Source: Juglans regia
Taxonomy: Eukaryota; Streptophyta; Magnoliopsida; Fagales; Juglandaceae
Length of the DNA stretch: 64,000 bases
Direction of reading: 5' to 3'
Assembly: GCF_001411555.2 (NCBI RefSeq)
Contig: NC_049905.1
Coordinates: forward strand, 21,318,097 to 21,382,096
In this document: one piece after another, positions 1 through 12,249 of the stretch
Layout of the letters: each line of letters opens with the position of its first letter
Position numbering within the stretch: position 1 is the first letter of the stretch
The notes under the pieces: model-generated
What the model was told of the DNA's origin: nothing
What the model saw: only the letters and a program-made list of their open reading frames with translations
Database searches by the model: none
Made by a program: the position numbers and the translations under genes

Positions 1-504
1 AATAATGATATATACAAATTTAAAATGTATAATTTTTGTGAAGTTCTTTTTTAAAAAATGGACTCTGCCATGAAAGTGTAAAAAATTTACTTTTTCTGTT
101 TATGGTGGGCCTATTTTTCTTTTATTAAAAACTTGTGCAAAGTCTTATATGTATTGGGCTTGGTAGTATTACTCTGTATGTATGTATATACATGAGAAGT
201 GCACAATTATAACAAGATTTCAGAAAAATAAATTTACAAATTGACATAATTTTATATGATATATTAGATCTACTTTATAATAAAAATAATTTTACAATCT
301 AACTTATTAAGTCAAGACATATCATTTTATGGATTTACTTTTATAAACTTTTTGTAGGATTAAAGAATTTCTCTATATAGACATATATATATATATACAT
401 ATTATTTCTTGATGGCCAAAACACATTCATTTCGCACCAAACATTACAAATGTTTTTCAGAACAGATGGCTTGTGCATTACATTCTGGAAAAGATCCCCA
501 CCAC
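1..504. other. AT-rich intergenic DNA
   Basis: I see no coding signal. The stretch is AT-rich with short TA runs (near 375-405) and no recognisable repeat boundary. Confidence 0.5.
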
Positions 505-625
505 ACTAGTGGTGGGTAGCGGGGCCCCGCCCCCGCCCCGCCCCTTCTTCCCCCACCCCCATCCAGGCTGACCCGTCCATCAGTGCCCCCTTTAGGGCCC
601 ACCCCGCCCCGCCCCCATTATATAT
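505..625. mobile_element. GC-rich hAT-like end (tentative)
   Basis: A sharply GC-rich island of C-runs sits inside AT-rich DNA. It opens with ACTAGTGGTGGGTAGCGGGG, which loosely resembles the reverse complement of the GC-rich end at about 34590-34612 (TAGTAGTGGTGCTACCCGCC). The second site lies downstream of a hAT BED-finger remnant, so both may be ends of one hAT family. No second end or 8-bp duplication was identified here. Confidence 0.3.
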
Positions 626-1831
626 ATATATATATTATACATATATATAAACATAAATATATATTTATATTTTACAAATTGTGTATATATAAATATAGAT
701 TTGTTCACAAAATATGCATTGACAAATTTAAAAATTACATAGTTTAAAAATTAATATACTATAATTTACACAAAATATGCACTAACAAATTTAAAAATTA
801 CATAATTTTTAAATTATAGTCATATTTACAAAATTTAAATTTATGATTTGGATCTAAAAGTGTATTTTTAATTATTTTTGCACGTAGAAATAATTTTTAA
901 ATCAAATAAAATATACTATTTTTTTTAATATAGTATTTTTAAATCATATCTCAAGGTATGTTTTATTACTATCAATACAAATAAATGTTATTTTCTGTAT
1001 TGTATAATATTTTATCCACTTATTTACTTGAAGCATTTTGCAAGTATGTGAAATTGTAATTATTAGTTGAAATTAATAAATATCTTTTGCGTGTTTATTT
1101 ACATTCTTGATTCTAAATAGTTTCATACTATATTAGTTGATTTAATTTTAATATTGAGCATATATCATTCATTAGATTATATTTTTTTATGCTTTAAATA
1201 TAAATATTTATATCCCTCTCTATTTTCTATAATCTTGTTCTTGTGCTTTGCAAATTTAGATGTTTGACAGATTATTATTCATTTCTTTGTTTAGTTCCTC
1301 AAATTGCTGCGACATTCACAAGCCATCTTAAAAATGCCAACGGGTAGGCACATCCATTTAAAAATAAATAAAATCTTATTAAGACTATCCTTATTAATTT
1401 ATATCTGACATTCTTTAATATTAAACTGTGAAGAATTTAGAAATAACCCTACAAAAAAAAACTTAATGTATTATCTGTCAATAATATATCTAAGACAGCA
1501 GAATAATTATTTCAGAAATTTCCTTTTAGACTTCCAATTACTATAATGTATAGTTGTAAGAAATTTATATATACATGTTGTATATTTATAAAATTTCTTA
1601 TCTTGTAATTATGAGATAACTGTTGCTTTTTATTTGTAATTATAATAATAATGCATTATTATAATTATTTACAATAGAAAATTGTGTAATTGTAAATATG
1701 TGCGTGGAAATTTCTATATTGTAATCATAGATATTTTGTAAATAATATATATTATTATTTTTATTATTACATATTTTTAGATTTCATAAATTTTATTTTT
1801 AAAATTATTTTTTATATTTTCATATTTGGGC

Positions 1832-1864
1832 ACACGTGCAATGCACGTGTTTGTCCTTTACTAG
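1832..1864 (+). mobile_element. Helitron 3' terminus
   Basis: A perfect hairpin (8-bp stem ACACGTGC/GCACGTGT, loop AAT, 1832-1850) is followed by a 10-nt spacer and CTAG at 1861-1864, then a T. Hairpin, short spacer, CTRR and insertion before T is the known Helitron 3' signature. The element would extend left into AT-rich DNA; its 5' TC end could not be fixed. A second terminus of the same design lies at 30187-30219 on the minus strand. Confidence 0.65.
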
Positions 1865-2302
1865 TATATATATAAATATGTATAATTTGGTTTTGTCAGA
1901 TAAAAAAATTGCGGTCTGTTTTCCAGGAAAGCACAACAATCCGACAGACAGTTGGGGCCCTCGGTGTCAATTAATATGTTGTCATGGGCTCGTTGTCATT
2001 ACCCGAAAGACCGGACGTCTTGGACTTTGAGTCGTCAAAAGGAGCACCACCAATTCCAAAAGCCGAATAGTGGGTGAGTACTTTTGCAGCACCCTTTTCT
2101 TCTTTTTGACTCTGGGCTGAGTGGACCATGGAACCGTTGCAAATACCAATTAATCTGGTGCCGAAGATGCAGGCTGTTCAACTACTCTGCCTCCACCAGT
2201 AATCAAAACGAGCTTTCGAACTCTCTTCTTCACGGTTACAATCTCGGTTCATAACTCAAAGCCCCCCTGCATATATGGTCCTGTGAAAGAGCTGAGTATA
2301 AT
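1865..2302 (+). other. Upstream region of the UGT gene
   Basis: This interval presumably holds the promoter and leader of the glycosyltransferase gene. It is less AT-rich than the DNA before it. No TATA box or transcription start can be fixed with confidence, and no other feature is seen. Confidence 0.4.
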
Positions 2303-3787
2303 ATGGCACAGAGAAAAGAGAACATTGTTCTTTTCCCTTTCATGATGCAAGGCCATATCATCCCTTTCCTGGCTTTAGCCCTCCACATAGAACAAAGAAC
2401 GAACCACTCCATTACCTTTGTCAACACCCCTCTTAACATCAAGAAGCTCAGGTACTCTATCCCTCCTGAATCCTCCATTAACCTTGTTGAGATCCCCTTC
2501 TCCAGCTCCGACCATGGTCTCCCACCCAATACCGAGAACACCGACGCCCTTCCCTACCACCTCGTCATTCGCCTCCTAGAAGCTTCTGTCTCTCTCGAAC
2601 CAGCTTTCAAGAAACTCATCCAGAATCTCATCGAAGAGCAACAAGGCCGTCCCCCGCTTTGCATTATCGTTGATATTTTCTTTGGATGGGCTGCAAACGT
2701 TGCCAGAGAGCTAAACGTGTTCCAGGCAATCTTCAGTGGCGCAAGTGGGTGCGGCTTGGCCCACTACTATTCCCTTTGGATGAACCTTCCTCACAGGAAG
2801 GTCGATTCCGATGAGTTTTCGTTGCCTGATTTTCCAGAAGCTTCAAGAGTTCATATTACACAGTTGCCAACAAATATACTTGAAGCTGATGGTGGAGATG
2901 CTTGGTCAGTCTTTCAGAAGAAGAATCTTTCTGGGTGGATGAAATCTGATGGGATATTGTTCAACACTGTGGAGCAATTTGACCATATTGGATTGTCGTA
3001 CTTTAGGGACAAACTTGGCCGGCCTGCCTGGTCGATTGGACCGGTCCTGTTATCTGCGGAAAACCGATCACCTTTTGGGAAGGAAGGTGGCATTAGTCCG
3101 GAGCTTTGTATCGAATGGCTGAGTACAAAACCTCTGAATTCTGTTTTGTACGTGTCTTTTGGGTCGATGAATACGATCTCCGCAAAACAGATGATGCAGT
3201 TGGCTACGGGGTTGGAGGCTAGTGGCAAGAATTTCATCTGGGTTGTTAGGCCACCGGTTGGGTTTGACATAAACTCGGATTTCAATGCCAAAGAATGGTT
3301 GCCAGAAGGATTCGAAGAGAGGACCAAGAATTCAGGAAGGGGATTACTGGTGCAGAAATGGGCACCCCAGGAGGAAATTTTGAGCCACAAGTCTGTTTGT
3401 GCATTTTTGACCCATTGTGGGTGGAATTCAGTGCTCGAAGCTCTTAGTCACGGCGTGCCAATGATTGGATGGCCAATGGCAGCGGAGCAGTTTTTCAACG
3501 TCAAGTTGCTGCAGGAACAAGTTGGAGTTTGTGTGGAGTTAGCTAGGGGGAAGAGCTGTGAGGTTAGACATGAAGATGTAGTTTCAAAAATTCAGTTGGT
3601 GATGAACGAGACACAGGAAGGGAATGAAATGAGAAGGAAAGCTTCTCAAGTGATGAAGATCATAAGGAATGCCATGAAAGATGAGGAAGGTTTCAAGGGG
3701 TCTTCCATCAAAGCAATGGACGACTTTTTCAGTGCTGCAGAGTCCAAGAGGCAGCAGACTGAGATAGAAAATAATGGTGCCGCTTGA
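2303..3787 (+). CDS. UDP-glycosyltransferase, UGT92A1-like
   Basis: An intronless 494-residue family 1 glycosyltransferase, the usual length for plant UGTs. It would move a sugar from a UDP-sugar onto a small lipophilic acceptor in the cytosol. The N-terminal acceptor domain has the catalytic-type His at about residue 18 (MQGHIIPF) and a candidate partner Asp at about 124 (IVDIFFGW). The C-terminal donor domain holds a complete 44-residue PSPG box, about W353 to Q396, with WAPQ, HCGWNS and the closing Gln that often goes with UDP-glucose. Overall sequence recalls the UGT92A group; this is recognition without a search, so the acceptor is unknown. The start at 2303 is the first ATG in frame and places the His motif correctly. 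No neighbour suggests a pathway. Confidence 0.93.
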   Translation: MAQRKENIVLFPFMMQGHIIPFLALALHIEQRTNHSITFVNTPLNIKKLRYSIPPESSINLVEIPFSSSDHGLPPNTENTDALPYHLVIRLLEASVSLEPAFKKLIQNLIEEQQGRPPLCIIVDIFFGWAANVARELNVFQAIFSGASGCGLAHYYSLWMNLPHRKVDSDEFSLPDFPEASRVHITQLPTNILEADGGDAWSVFQKKNLSGWMKSDGILFNTVEQFDHIGLSYFRDKLGRPAWSIGPVLLSAENRSPFGKEGGISPELCIEWLSTKPLNSVLYVSFGSMNTISAKQMMQLATGLEASGKNFIWVVRPPVGFDINSDFNAKEWLPEGFEERTKNSGRGLLVQKWAPQEEILSHKSVCAFLTHCGWNSVLEALSHGVPMIGWPMAAEQFFNVKLLQEQVGVCVELARGKSCEVRHEDVVSKIQLVMNETQEGNEMRRKASQVMKIIRNAMKDEEGFKGSSIKAMDDFFSAAESKRQQTEIENNGAA

Positions 3788-5812
3788 TTCAAGCAGCACT
3801 AGTGCTACATATCGCCATATTTAGCTAATTGCAGTTTGACTACGTTTGAGGTTCAAATATTTACCCCAATGTGTGCAGATGTTCAATTCTGAGTAGATAT
3901 CTGAAGCCTTTCACCAGCATAAATGATTATGATTAAAATTAGGAAGTCTTATTTCCAAATTTACATTTTTTGCATACTGCTTGATTGGCAACTGGGAAAT
4001 TTGAAGCAGAAACTTTCTATTTTGAATATAATCTGTGTATCATCTTATTACTAAAACAGTATTCGGAATGTAAATTTCAGCAATGCTGTGATACTAGACA
4101 TCAGGAAGAATTAGGAGGACCTAGCTACTTCGACATCTACTGCTAGTGGCAAATCAGATTAAAGGTAACAAGGATCTTTTCATAACTGGTGCTTAAGATG
4201 ATACCTAGTAAAGAACATGTGAAAATGATGCTAGATAACAATGACATTGTTGCAGCATGGGATACAAAAACAGAGCATCCTCCAAAGACAGAGCATGCCT
4301 CTTTGCTACAAGTTTCGAAGACATAGACTCAAGGGGCAAAGACCACTTGTTGGGTGCTACGAGAGCTGAAAAATCTCTCTTCACTTGAGCTTGGTGACAT
4401 GCAAATAACATATTCACAACCATCTATATCAAGATAATACAAGTTTTGTAGTACATAACATTTTCCCTAAAAAGTGATAGTTTTTTTTATTTTTTTAATA
4501 AGAAATGCCACTTGAAGTTTATTGAAGTTTAGTGCGTCGATGAAATCCAGAACAGATTTACAAATCAAGAAAGAAGATGAAATAAAAATCCACGAGGACT
4601 CCCACTACATATTTGAAAAGGGTAGGTGAGAATTTCTTTCTTTTGAAAATCAGGAAATGGAATATGTCCGTCCTCGTTTATTTTTACAGATAAGATAAGT
4701 TAAGATTAAAATTAAAAATTAAAAAAAAAATTATTAGAATATATTTTTTTAATATTATTTTTATTTTAAAATTTAAAAAATATAAATTACTTGTTTATTT
4801 TATATGTGAATTTAAAAAAATTATAATGACGAGATTAGATGAATTGAAATAAATTGTGAAAATAAACTAGACTTAATCAAAATAGTAGTTGGGGTTTTTA
4901 TATTCTTATGAATCTTATTGAGAGAATTAATCACCAAAACCTATTAAAAAAGACAAAAATATTCGGTTTCATAGTCACCAAGAAAACCAAAGTGCTTTTT
5001 TTCCTCTTCTAGTTTGAAAAAGTTTATCTACAAGTCTACTTGCTCACAGACATACTTGACGTGTAAATTTATCTAAAAGTAAATACATTATTGATGTGAA
5101 AATTTATCACATCAATTAACATAAAAAAATGTTTATATTTTTTAAAATTTTTATGAATATTTTGGATCCAACAAGAAGTGGCATATTTATATAATATATA
5201 TTGATTGGTAACTAACCGAACTCGTTGATTTTCTATCATTCTCTTCATCAAACTATTATACTCATGAACTTCAACTATCATCTTGTTCTCATATTCAACG
5301 TAAAAAATCTAATTCAACGCAATTAATGCTTTGTATTCTAATCTAATTTCCTTTAAATATAGTCATCAATTGTGAGATGGGAAAGTGATTGATAAAATAC
5401 AAACAACCCAGCCAATAAAATGGTTTGTTTCAATGACTTTACCGTCCAAACAACCCACCATTTTGTACCCATATTTGAAAAAAATAAAATAAAAGTCCCT
5501 GATTTTGAATTAATTAGCAGCCAATCCATGAACAAGATCACGAATTATTGCTTTCACCGTCGAACTGGCTCCATTTACATACTAAAATCATCTAACTCAA
5601 TTCATCTCATCATTATAATTCTTTTAAATTTCTATAAAAAATATAATAAATAATTCAAAATTTTTAAATTCTAAAATAATGATACTATTAAAATATAATA
5701 TTTTATTTAATTTTTAACTTTCATATCAACTTACTGTTCAAACTACATCTATAAGGAATAATTTTTTTATTTTTTTTATTTTTTTTAGGTATAAGGAATC
5801 AGATTTGAAGTT
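3788..5812. other. UGT 3' flank and intergenic DNA
   Basis: The first few hundred bases are probably the UGT 3' UTR. Two AT-rich blocks, about 4655-4870 and 5570-5760, belong to the AT-rich MITE-like family that recurs near 7050, 14525, 18190, 29060 and 55010 (shared phrases such as ATAATGAYGAG and TTTTAAAATTTAA-type runs). A 72-codon open frame at 4205-4423 (minus) has no recognisable domain and is not called. Confidence 0.4.
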
Positions 5813-6745
5813 GGTGGAGTAGTACTAATTTTTTTTTTTTTTTTGATAACAAAGGATCGCATTCCATTTATAAAAAAGGACATACAACTTTGACTTAAAA
5901 AGTCAGTTACAAACGATAATAGCTCTTCAGCACACTTTCGTGGCTGACATGGTTTAGCCCAGACGACAGAAACTCTAAAGACCGAAGTCTAAGAGATTCG
6001 TCGTACACATCTCTGTCCCCGACAGAGTAAACAAAACCCATACCCCGACTACGCGAGGTAGGGTGCACAACCCCATACACTGCCAGAGCAGAAATGGGAA
6101 CACACCGCCAGCGGACCACAGTCCGCGGGGACTAAATTTTTTGATTTTTTTTTTTTAATAAACAGAACACAAGAAAATACAATAGAACACAACTAAAACC
6201 AACAGCACAAGAAAAGCTCCGAACGGCTGCGGAGGCGTGTGCAGAACACGCGCCACCCTGGGAGACAACCACCGACCGATCTTGGAAGATTCGGACTCAC
6301 AGACCCCAGCGGCGCCGCGCGTGGCGACGGTAGAGGGCTTCTCGGCGTCGCGAGAAGGCCACTCGCCGAACGCCTCCGAGATTTTAGGCCGCGCGTGCGA
6401 GCAACTCGCCACTCCGGATGGCATCGCCTTCGGTAGACTTGAAGATCGGCGGCTGGGCAACACCATGGAGTGACGCGTGCTGATCTATTGTCGCCGGAAA
6501 GACCAGAGTCGCTGTTCTCCCTTATTTTGCCTACAAAATAAAAAAACACAAAAACGGAACGGCTGTGTGCACAGAGCTGACGGAGGTGGGGAGAGGTGGG
6601 GAGAGGGGGAAGGAGCCGGAACTCCCACCCCCTCAAGCCCTCGAGACAAACTGTAACAAGCGCAGAGACGGGTTCGAGAGAGACGGGTTACGAGAAGGTT
6701 TTTCCAGAAACTTCGTGTTTGGTAATCGGTGGAGTAGTACTAATT
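5813..6745 (-). mobile_element. Poly(A)-tailed retroposon, copy 1, with 18-bp TSD
   Basis: An 18-bp direct repeat GGTGGAGTAGTACTAATT flanks the element (5813-5830 and 6728-6745). The inserted 5831-6727 begins on the plus strand with a long T tract, which is a 3' poly(A) tail on the minus strand. This is the hallmark of LINE-type target-primed insertion. The body is GC-rich and CpG-rich, with a second internal A tract (about 6138-6165, plus-strand T run), so it looks bipartite. It has no reverse transcriptase and no convincing ORF; open frames in it are short and overlap in several frames. It therefore looks non-autonomous. A diverged relative occupies 9707-10692 in the same orientation. Confidence 0.75.
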
Positions 6746-7049
6746 AATACAAGCTGTCAAGCATACAATCGTTCTTCAATTCCCCATCTTTGTTCAAGAA
6801 ATCAGACCTTTCCGACAGAGAACGTGGGACAACATATCTTGGATGATAAAATATAATGCAAAAGTGTATGTCGACAGCAATGCCATATGATAAAACCCAC
6901 TTGACTACAACAATACACAGAATATTTTGGAAATTGGAGTACCCATGTTGTTTCCAATCAATTATAGAGGAAAAGAATCTGTATAAAGTTCCCAATAGAA
7001 TAAAAATCTAATTGCATAATATTCTAAAATATTATATAGTTATATGTCT

Positions 7050-7265
7050 TGAAAGTTTAAGGTTTGGATTCATAGATGAATTGAGATAGATTAAGATGAT
7101 TTGTGAATAATAAAATAAAAATTAAATTATTTATTATATTTGATGTGAGAATCTGAGAAAATTGTTTTGAAATTTAAAAAAGTTAAATTATTTATTATAT
7201 TTTGTGTGAGAATTTGAGAAAGTTGTAATGATGAGTTGAGGTGAGTTTTGAATCAAAACCTCTTC
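7050..7265. repeat. AT-rich MITE-like repeat
   Basis: This block carries the phrase family (GTGTGAGAATTTGAGAAAG, TTGTAATGATGAG) seen again near 14525-14745, 29060-29400 and elsewhere. The half-unit ending in TTAAATTATTTATTATATTT is repeated inside it. Exact ends are not fixed. Confidence 0.45.
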
Positions 7266-7889
7266 TATGTATAAGCGGATTCGCGGATTAATCTGTATAC
7301 CAATATTGACATTTACCAAGGAGTCAAGGACAAAAACATGTTCCACAAATTACATTCTCACAAAACTAGCCCCTGTAGTTAGAAAACAACCATTGCCACA
7401 AATTTCATTGCCGCAACAAATTGAAAATGTAACATTATCACATTAAAAGCTTATACTGGTTGTAAAGAACTTTTTTTTGTGTGATAGTACTATACTGGTT
7501 CCAACAACAAAACCATCAACACTAGCCCCAAGTTGAGATAATGGAAGCTAACTTGAATGAGATTCATCATCAAAGATTTTTCTGCAAATCTATATTTCAG
7601 GATAAAAAAAAAATAGACATCTATTAGCAAGGAATATGCATGCAGTTCAATAAATATATATATATATATATATACACAATTGCAAAGAAAAAAAAAGTAT
7701 TACCTGTTTTTTCTTTCTTGGATATGTATTACCTGTTTTCAGATAAAAAAAACAGTTTCATTGGATAAAAAAACAGTTATAGCTTCCTCCACTGTAAGTG
7801 TTCAATTAGCCAAAAGTATTTCAAAAGAAAAAATGTGAATGGCTTTGTGGTACTTCGAGAATTCTAAACCATGTGAAATAGCAACTTCT

Positions 7890-8166
7890 AAGCATCCTTA
7901 TTGGCTTGGCCAAAATTAAAGGATGACTAAAATTTAGATAACTTGTACTAAAAACACGCCACATTGGATTGGGCACCTTCAAAATAATTTATATTTCTGC
8001 TACAGTGATTAGTCAAATATAGAGAACCACAATTGATTCACCAAACATAAAAAGTGAATGACTAATCCAATGTAGAGATTGAATTTAAATAGAATAGATA
8101 AATATAAAAAAATGTGATATTGGCTAAATTTTGAAGATGCATTTGGTCAAATTAATGAGAATGCTC
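7890..8166. mobile_element. Harbinger-type MITE (277 bp)
   Basis: The left end AAGCATCCTTATTGGCTTGG matches the inverted right end GAGCATTCTCATTAATTTGA, and the similarity continues through the next 25 bases (AAAATTTAG on both sides). Ends of the GAGCATT type recur in three other elements here. The 3-bp duplication is not clear (TCT against TAA), so boundaries may be a few bases off. Confidence 0.5.
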
Positions 8167-8929
8167 TAATGGAGCTACAAAGACTATCATACTTATAGGT
8201 TAATAATAACTTACTAATAGAATCAACTTCAACTGCACAAAATAATTACTTCATAACCCAAAGAATAATGAACTAAAAGCTACTCATGCATCAAAGATCC
8301 AAACAAAAAACACTAGGTACCGAAAAAAAAAAAAGAAGAAACCGGTTCCAAAAAAGGAATGCAAAACGGTGAGAAGCCAGGATGTGACAACCAAACCACC
8401 AAAACGGTGGGTTTTGTCTGAACCTAAATTATAAAGTCCCACATCGAATATATATAAAAACTCATATAAGATTATATACTATAGTTCCAGCCCTTCGACC
8501 TTCCGGTTGGATTAGATTTAAAATGGCGTGGTGTCTTCTTGACATGGTCCGATATGGATATGATTAAACTGTCTTGATTTGAAACAAAATTTTTTGGAAC
8601 TTTTATATACAAATATTGATCTTTATTATTTAAATGTCAAATTTTAATATAATATTTTATAGAAGATTAATATTTGTATAAATGATATTTAAAATTAGAC
8701 ACAAATTTTTTTTAAACATGGATTAATATCATTGGCGTACAGTTAGATATAAATTTGTTTTTTTTTTCTAAATATTTTTTAATATTTTTAATCATTAAAA
8801 AAAAAATTTCACTAATAATCAGCTTCTTAACTATTAAGTAAAAACTAAAAAAATTAAAATGCATGAGCGGTAAAATTGAGCTGACTCTACTAACATTTTC
8901 CCTTTCGTATACACAGATTTTTAAAATTT

Positions 8930-9320
8930 ATTTTAATTTTTAAATCAAATACAAATAACGTTGTAACATTTTAAAACTGTTCCTATAGTTAGTGTCAAAA
9001 CTTTATTCGATGCGTTTGTATAAATTTGACACACAATATACGCTGTAATACCAACTTTATTTAAATTGATTTTTTTTAAAAAACTAGACGCACAATAAAT
9101 GGCTGATGAATTTCAAATAATTTTGAGTTTTTTTTTTTTTTCCCGGGTTAATGTATGTATAAATGATATGTAAAACTAGACACACGATAAAAGTTGTAAT
9201 ACCGACTTTTTAAATCGTTTTTTTTTTTTTTGTTTTATAAAAAAACTAGACAGAATAAACGCTGTAATATACAAAATTTTATTGGATTAATATACTGTAC
9301 GTATAAATGATAGATGGCTG
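8930..9320. repeat. Degenerate tandem repeat
   Basis: The motif CTAGACACACGATAAA, a GTAATACC-type core, then a long T run appears about three times (near 9030, 9170 and 9245) with period roughly 75-110 bp. A reverse-complement relative lies near 28300-28400 (GGTATTACGGCCTTTATTG). There is no coding content. Confidence 0.4.
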
Positions 9321-9706
9321 GTGGAATTCTAATTTTTTCTATTATTTGAATGTCACACGTTAATGTATTAGTGTGTGCTAATGCTTAACGTACAGCATCT
9401 CTCGTGGTCAACAATAAGACGCGAAAACAAGCATTCATCTTGAAGTTGGCATTCATCTTGGCAAGAAATCATCGCCGGTCTATAAATATATAATTTATAT
9501 ATATCTAATTTGGGAAGTGGTATAACTACAAAAGTTTTTATAAATTGATATGATTTCATGTGAGTCATTAGATATATTTTATAATAAAAATAATTTATAA
9601 TCATATCATGTATCACATTAAGTGACGTCAATTTATAAATTTATTTTTATAAAATTTTTTTATGACTAAAACATATCTCATCTTGTATTATATAATACAA
9701 GATGAG

Positions 9707-10692
9707 ATATTTCTGTGTCCCCCCTCTCTTTCTCTCTTTCCTCTCTCTTTCTTTTTTGATAAAACGGATGTTACCCTTCATTAAGAGAGGACTTACAAAG
9801 TTGACTTGAAAAACAAGTCAATTACAAACGTTAGTATCTTTCCAGTACAGTTTCGTGACTGACATGATCTAGTCCAGACAGTAAATCTCTAAAGACCTAG
9901 ATCTTAGAGAACATACCACCTCTGTCCATGACAGATATTACAAATCCCCATACTCCGACTAAGCGGGGTAGGGTATACCAAACCCCACCAAACCCCGTTA
10001 ACACGGAGGGGGGACTAATACTCCATTCGGACCAAAGTCTGAATGCACTACATTTTTTGAATTTTTATTAACCTAGAAACTACATTACACAAAGAAAACT
10101 ACAAAGAAAAAACACTGCACCAAAAGAAAAACAGAACACAGAGGCTGTTGTGGCGCGTGCAGTACACGTGCCACTCTGGGAAGGGAACCGACAGTCGACC
10201 TTGGAGATCCCGAACTCATAGACTCCAGAAACGCCGCTCGTGGTGTTGGTAGAGGGCTCCCCGGTGGTGCGTGATGGCCACGCACCAAACAACGCTGAAA
10301 CTACGAGCCACGTGTGTGGGCTACTCGTCGCTCCGTTTGGTGCCGCATTTGGTGGTCTTTAAGATCGGCAGCAGGGCAACACCATGGCGGGGCGCGTGCT
10401 GGCCTGTGGGCAGCGGGAAGACCCAGATTGGCGATTCACTCTTATTTCGCTTGAAAATACACAAAAACACAAAAACAAAAACCACACGTAGAAGAGATGG
10501 GATGGAGGATGGAGGAGGAGGAGGAGTAGGAGGAGGGGAAGGGAGCCGAAGCTCCCCCCCCCCCCTCAAGCCGGATCTGTGAAGGGGGTTTTTAGAGAGG
10601 AGGGAGAGAGAGTTCGAGAGCGAGAGAGAAGGCCTCTCTCTTTCTCTCTCGACACCAATAGAAACAAACTCTCTCAAAATATTTCTGTGTCC
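9707..10692 (-). mobile_element. Retroposon, copy 2, with 14-bp TSD
   Basis: A 14-bp direct repeat ATATTTCTGTGTCC flanks it (9707-9720 and 10679-10692). The body is colinear with copy 1 at 5813-6745: the same order of TTACAAACG, TTTCGTG.CTGACATG and the CpG-rich right half ending in GA-rich sequence. Here the minus-strand tail is a purine-rich run of A and GA repeats and not pure A. No reverse transcriptase frame is present. Separate TSDs show the two copies inserted independently and are not a tandem duplication. Confidence 0.72.
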
Positions 10693-11801
10693 GTTGCTAT
10701 CTCTCAACACCAACGAAAAGAAATATGAAAGAAAAAAATAATTTAAAAAAAAATAATTTTATATTATTTGACTTAAAGATGTATAATCAAATATGAAAAT
10801 TTTTCTTGATATGCAAAATAATTTCTAAAAGATATGATTTTGTATTTGCGTATAGAAAAATCAATACTAATGCTCGCAGCAGGTGTATAATACATAAGCT
10901 TATGATTTCCATGTTCGCTTGGGCATGCATTAAGAAAATAAAAGACATGTACTAAATGGAACTCATGACGAAGTTGGATGGAGGATTTTTTGAGTAATAA
11001 TATACACTATATTTTTATCACACTTTTATATCATTATGTAAGATATAGTATATTTATCACTATTAAATGATAAAGAATTATTCAAAAATGAAAATGAGAT
11101 AGTAGTGTGGTGTATATAATTTTCTAGATTTTCTAATGCTAAAAAAGAGAAGAAAAATCGAGTAATCCTAAGATAATTCAAGAAGAAAAATGATAAACAC
11201 ACGTAACTTTTCATTACACATTACACAATCATGTTTTAAAAAGAATGATTTTTTTGGTTTGTAAAATACCTTATAAAAATAAACTCAAAAAAGAATAATT
11301 ATAGGCTTATTACTCTTTTACCATCATTTTACTATTCTTTTTATTTTTTTTATTTTAAAGTTAAGGAAGTGACTATTAATGAAATTATATATTTTTTAAT
11401 TTTTTCTTTAATGATTAAGAATGTTAAAAAAGTACTTAAAATAAAAAAATGAAAATTTCAAATATACTAAGAATAGTAAAGTGATAGTAATCCTATCATT
11501 ACTCTTTATAACATGTGTTATATAAAATATATTATGTGATTACCATTGCTTTTTTAAAAAAACATAGCGCCAAATGATCACGAGGACTCAACAGTCGACG
11601 ACAAATACATCATAATCTAAAAATATGATTGGTCTGAAGTTATTTATAAGAGAATTGAAGAGCCAATAAAAAAAAAAAATGATAAGGTGCATGAGGAGAT
11701 CCCAACAATGCTGGTGGAGACATCAGTAAAAAAGGATAAGTTATTTTGCGTATTTCTTCACCCATTCTTTTGCGCAAAACCCGATGTGATTGATTGTGTT
11801 A

Positions 11802-12249
11802 GAGTATTGGTAGTGGTTTATCTATCTTCATATGCAAAATTGTCCTTTTTGAAGAATGATTTTACATATGAAAAAAAACTCTCACATTGGTTTATGTATT
11901 TTTGAACAAAATAATAATAAAATATTTTATTTTTTTATTTATTTTCTAAAATTATTATTTTTTATATATTTTACAATTAACATCCATTTTGTATTATCAA
12001 CTTAATACAAATTTTATGTATCAAAATCATCTTAATATAAATTTTACAAAGTTGATTTTAGTGGGTAGGAGAGAGAAAAAAATAGTAAAATAATGTTTGA
12101 AGAATGAATAGTGCTTTTTTAAATTTGAAGAATCACTGTTTATAGTTATGCAAAAATTTAGAGATGCATAAGTCAATGTAGATGAATTTAAAGACACATT
12201 CTTTAAATTTAAAGATGAAGATGAAGATAGAGAAGCCATACCAATGCTC
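11802..12249. mobile_element. Tourist/Harbinger-type MITE (448 bp), TTA TSD
   Basis: The left end GAGTATTGGTAGTGGTTTAT and the inverted right end GAGCATTGGTATGGCTTCTC continue in parallel into CTATCTTCAT. TTA lies immediately outside both ends (11799-11801 and 12250-12252), the expected TWA duplication of PIF/Harbinger elements. The interior is AT-rich and non-coding. It lies in the 3' part of the first unit of the 9.4-13.9 kb duplication and has no counterpart in the second unit. Confidence 0.7.

Noticed and set aside
4205..4423. 72-codon minus-strand frame with a protein-like feel (APNKWSLPLESMSSKLVAKR)
   Set aside because: No recognised family, no clear splice sites and no other exon nearby; it could be an old gene fragment but cannot be supported.
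6155..6856. Several overlapping open frames on both strands in a GC-rich stretch
   Set aside because: They lie inside the TSD-flanked retroposon, overlap in several frames and show no protein domain; GC-rich sequence yields chance frames.
8420..8460. AAAGTCCCACATCGA motif, seen in some plant LTR or TRIM repeats
   Set aside because: A single short motif (also near 28136) with no paired terminal repeat or primer-binding site.
10271..10713. Open frames of 103 and 130 codons
   Set aside because: Inside retroposon copy 2; composition is simple G- and GA-rich repeat, with no conserved match to copy 1 at the protein level.
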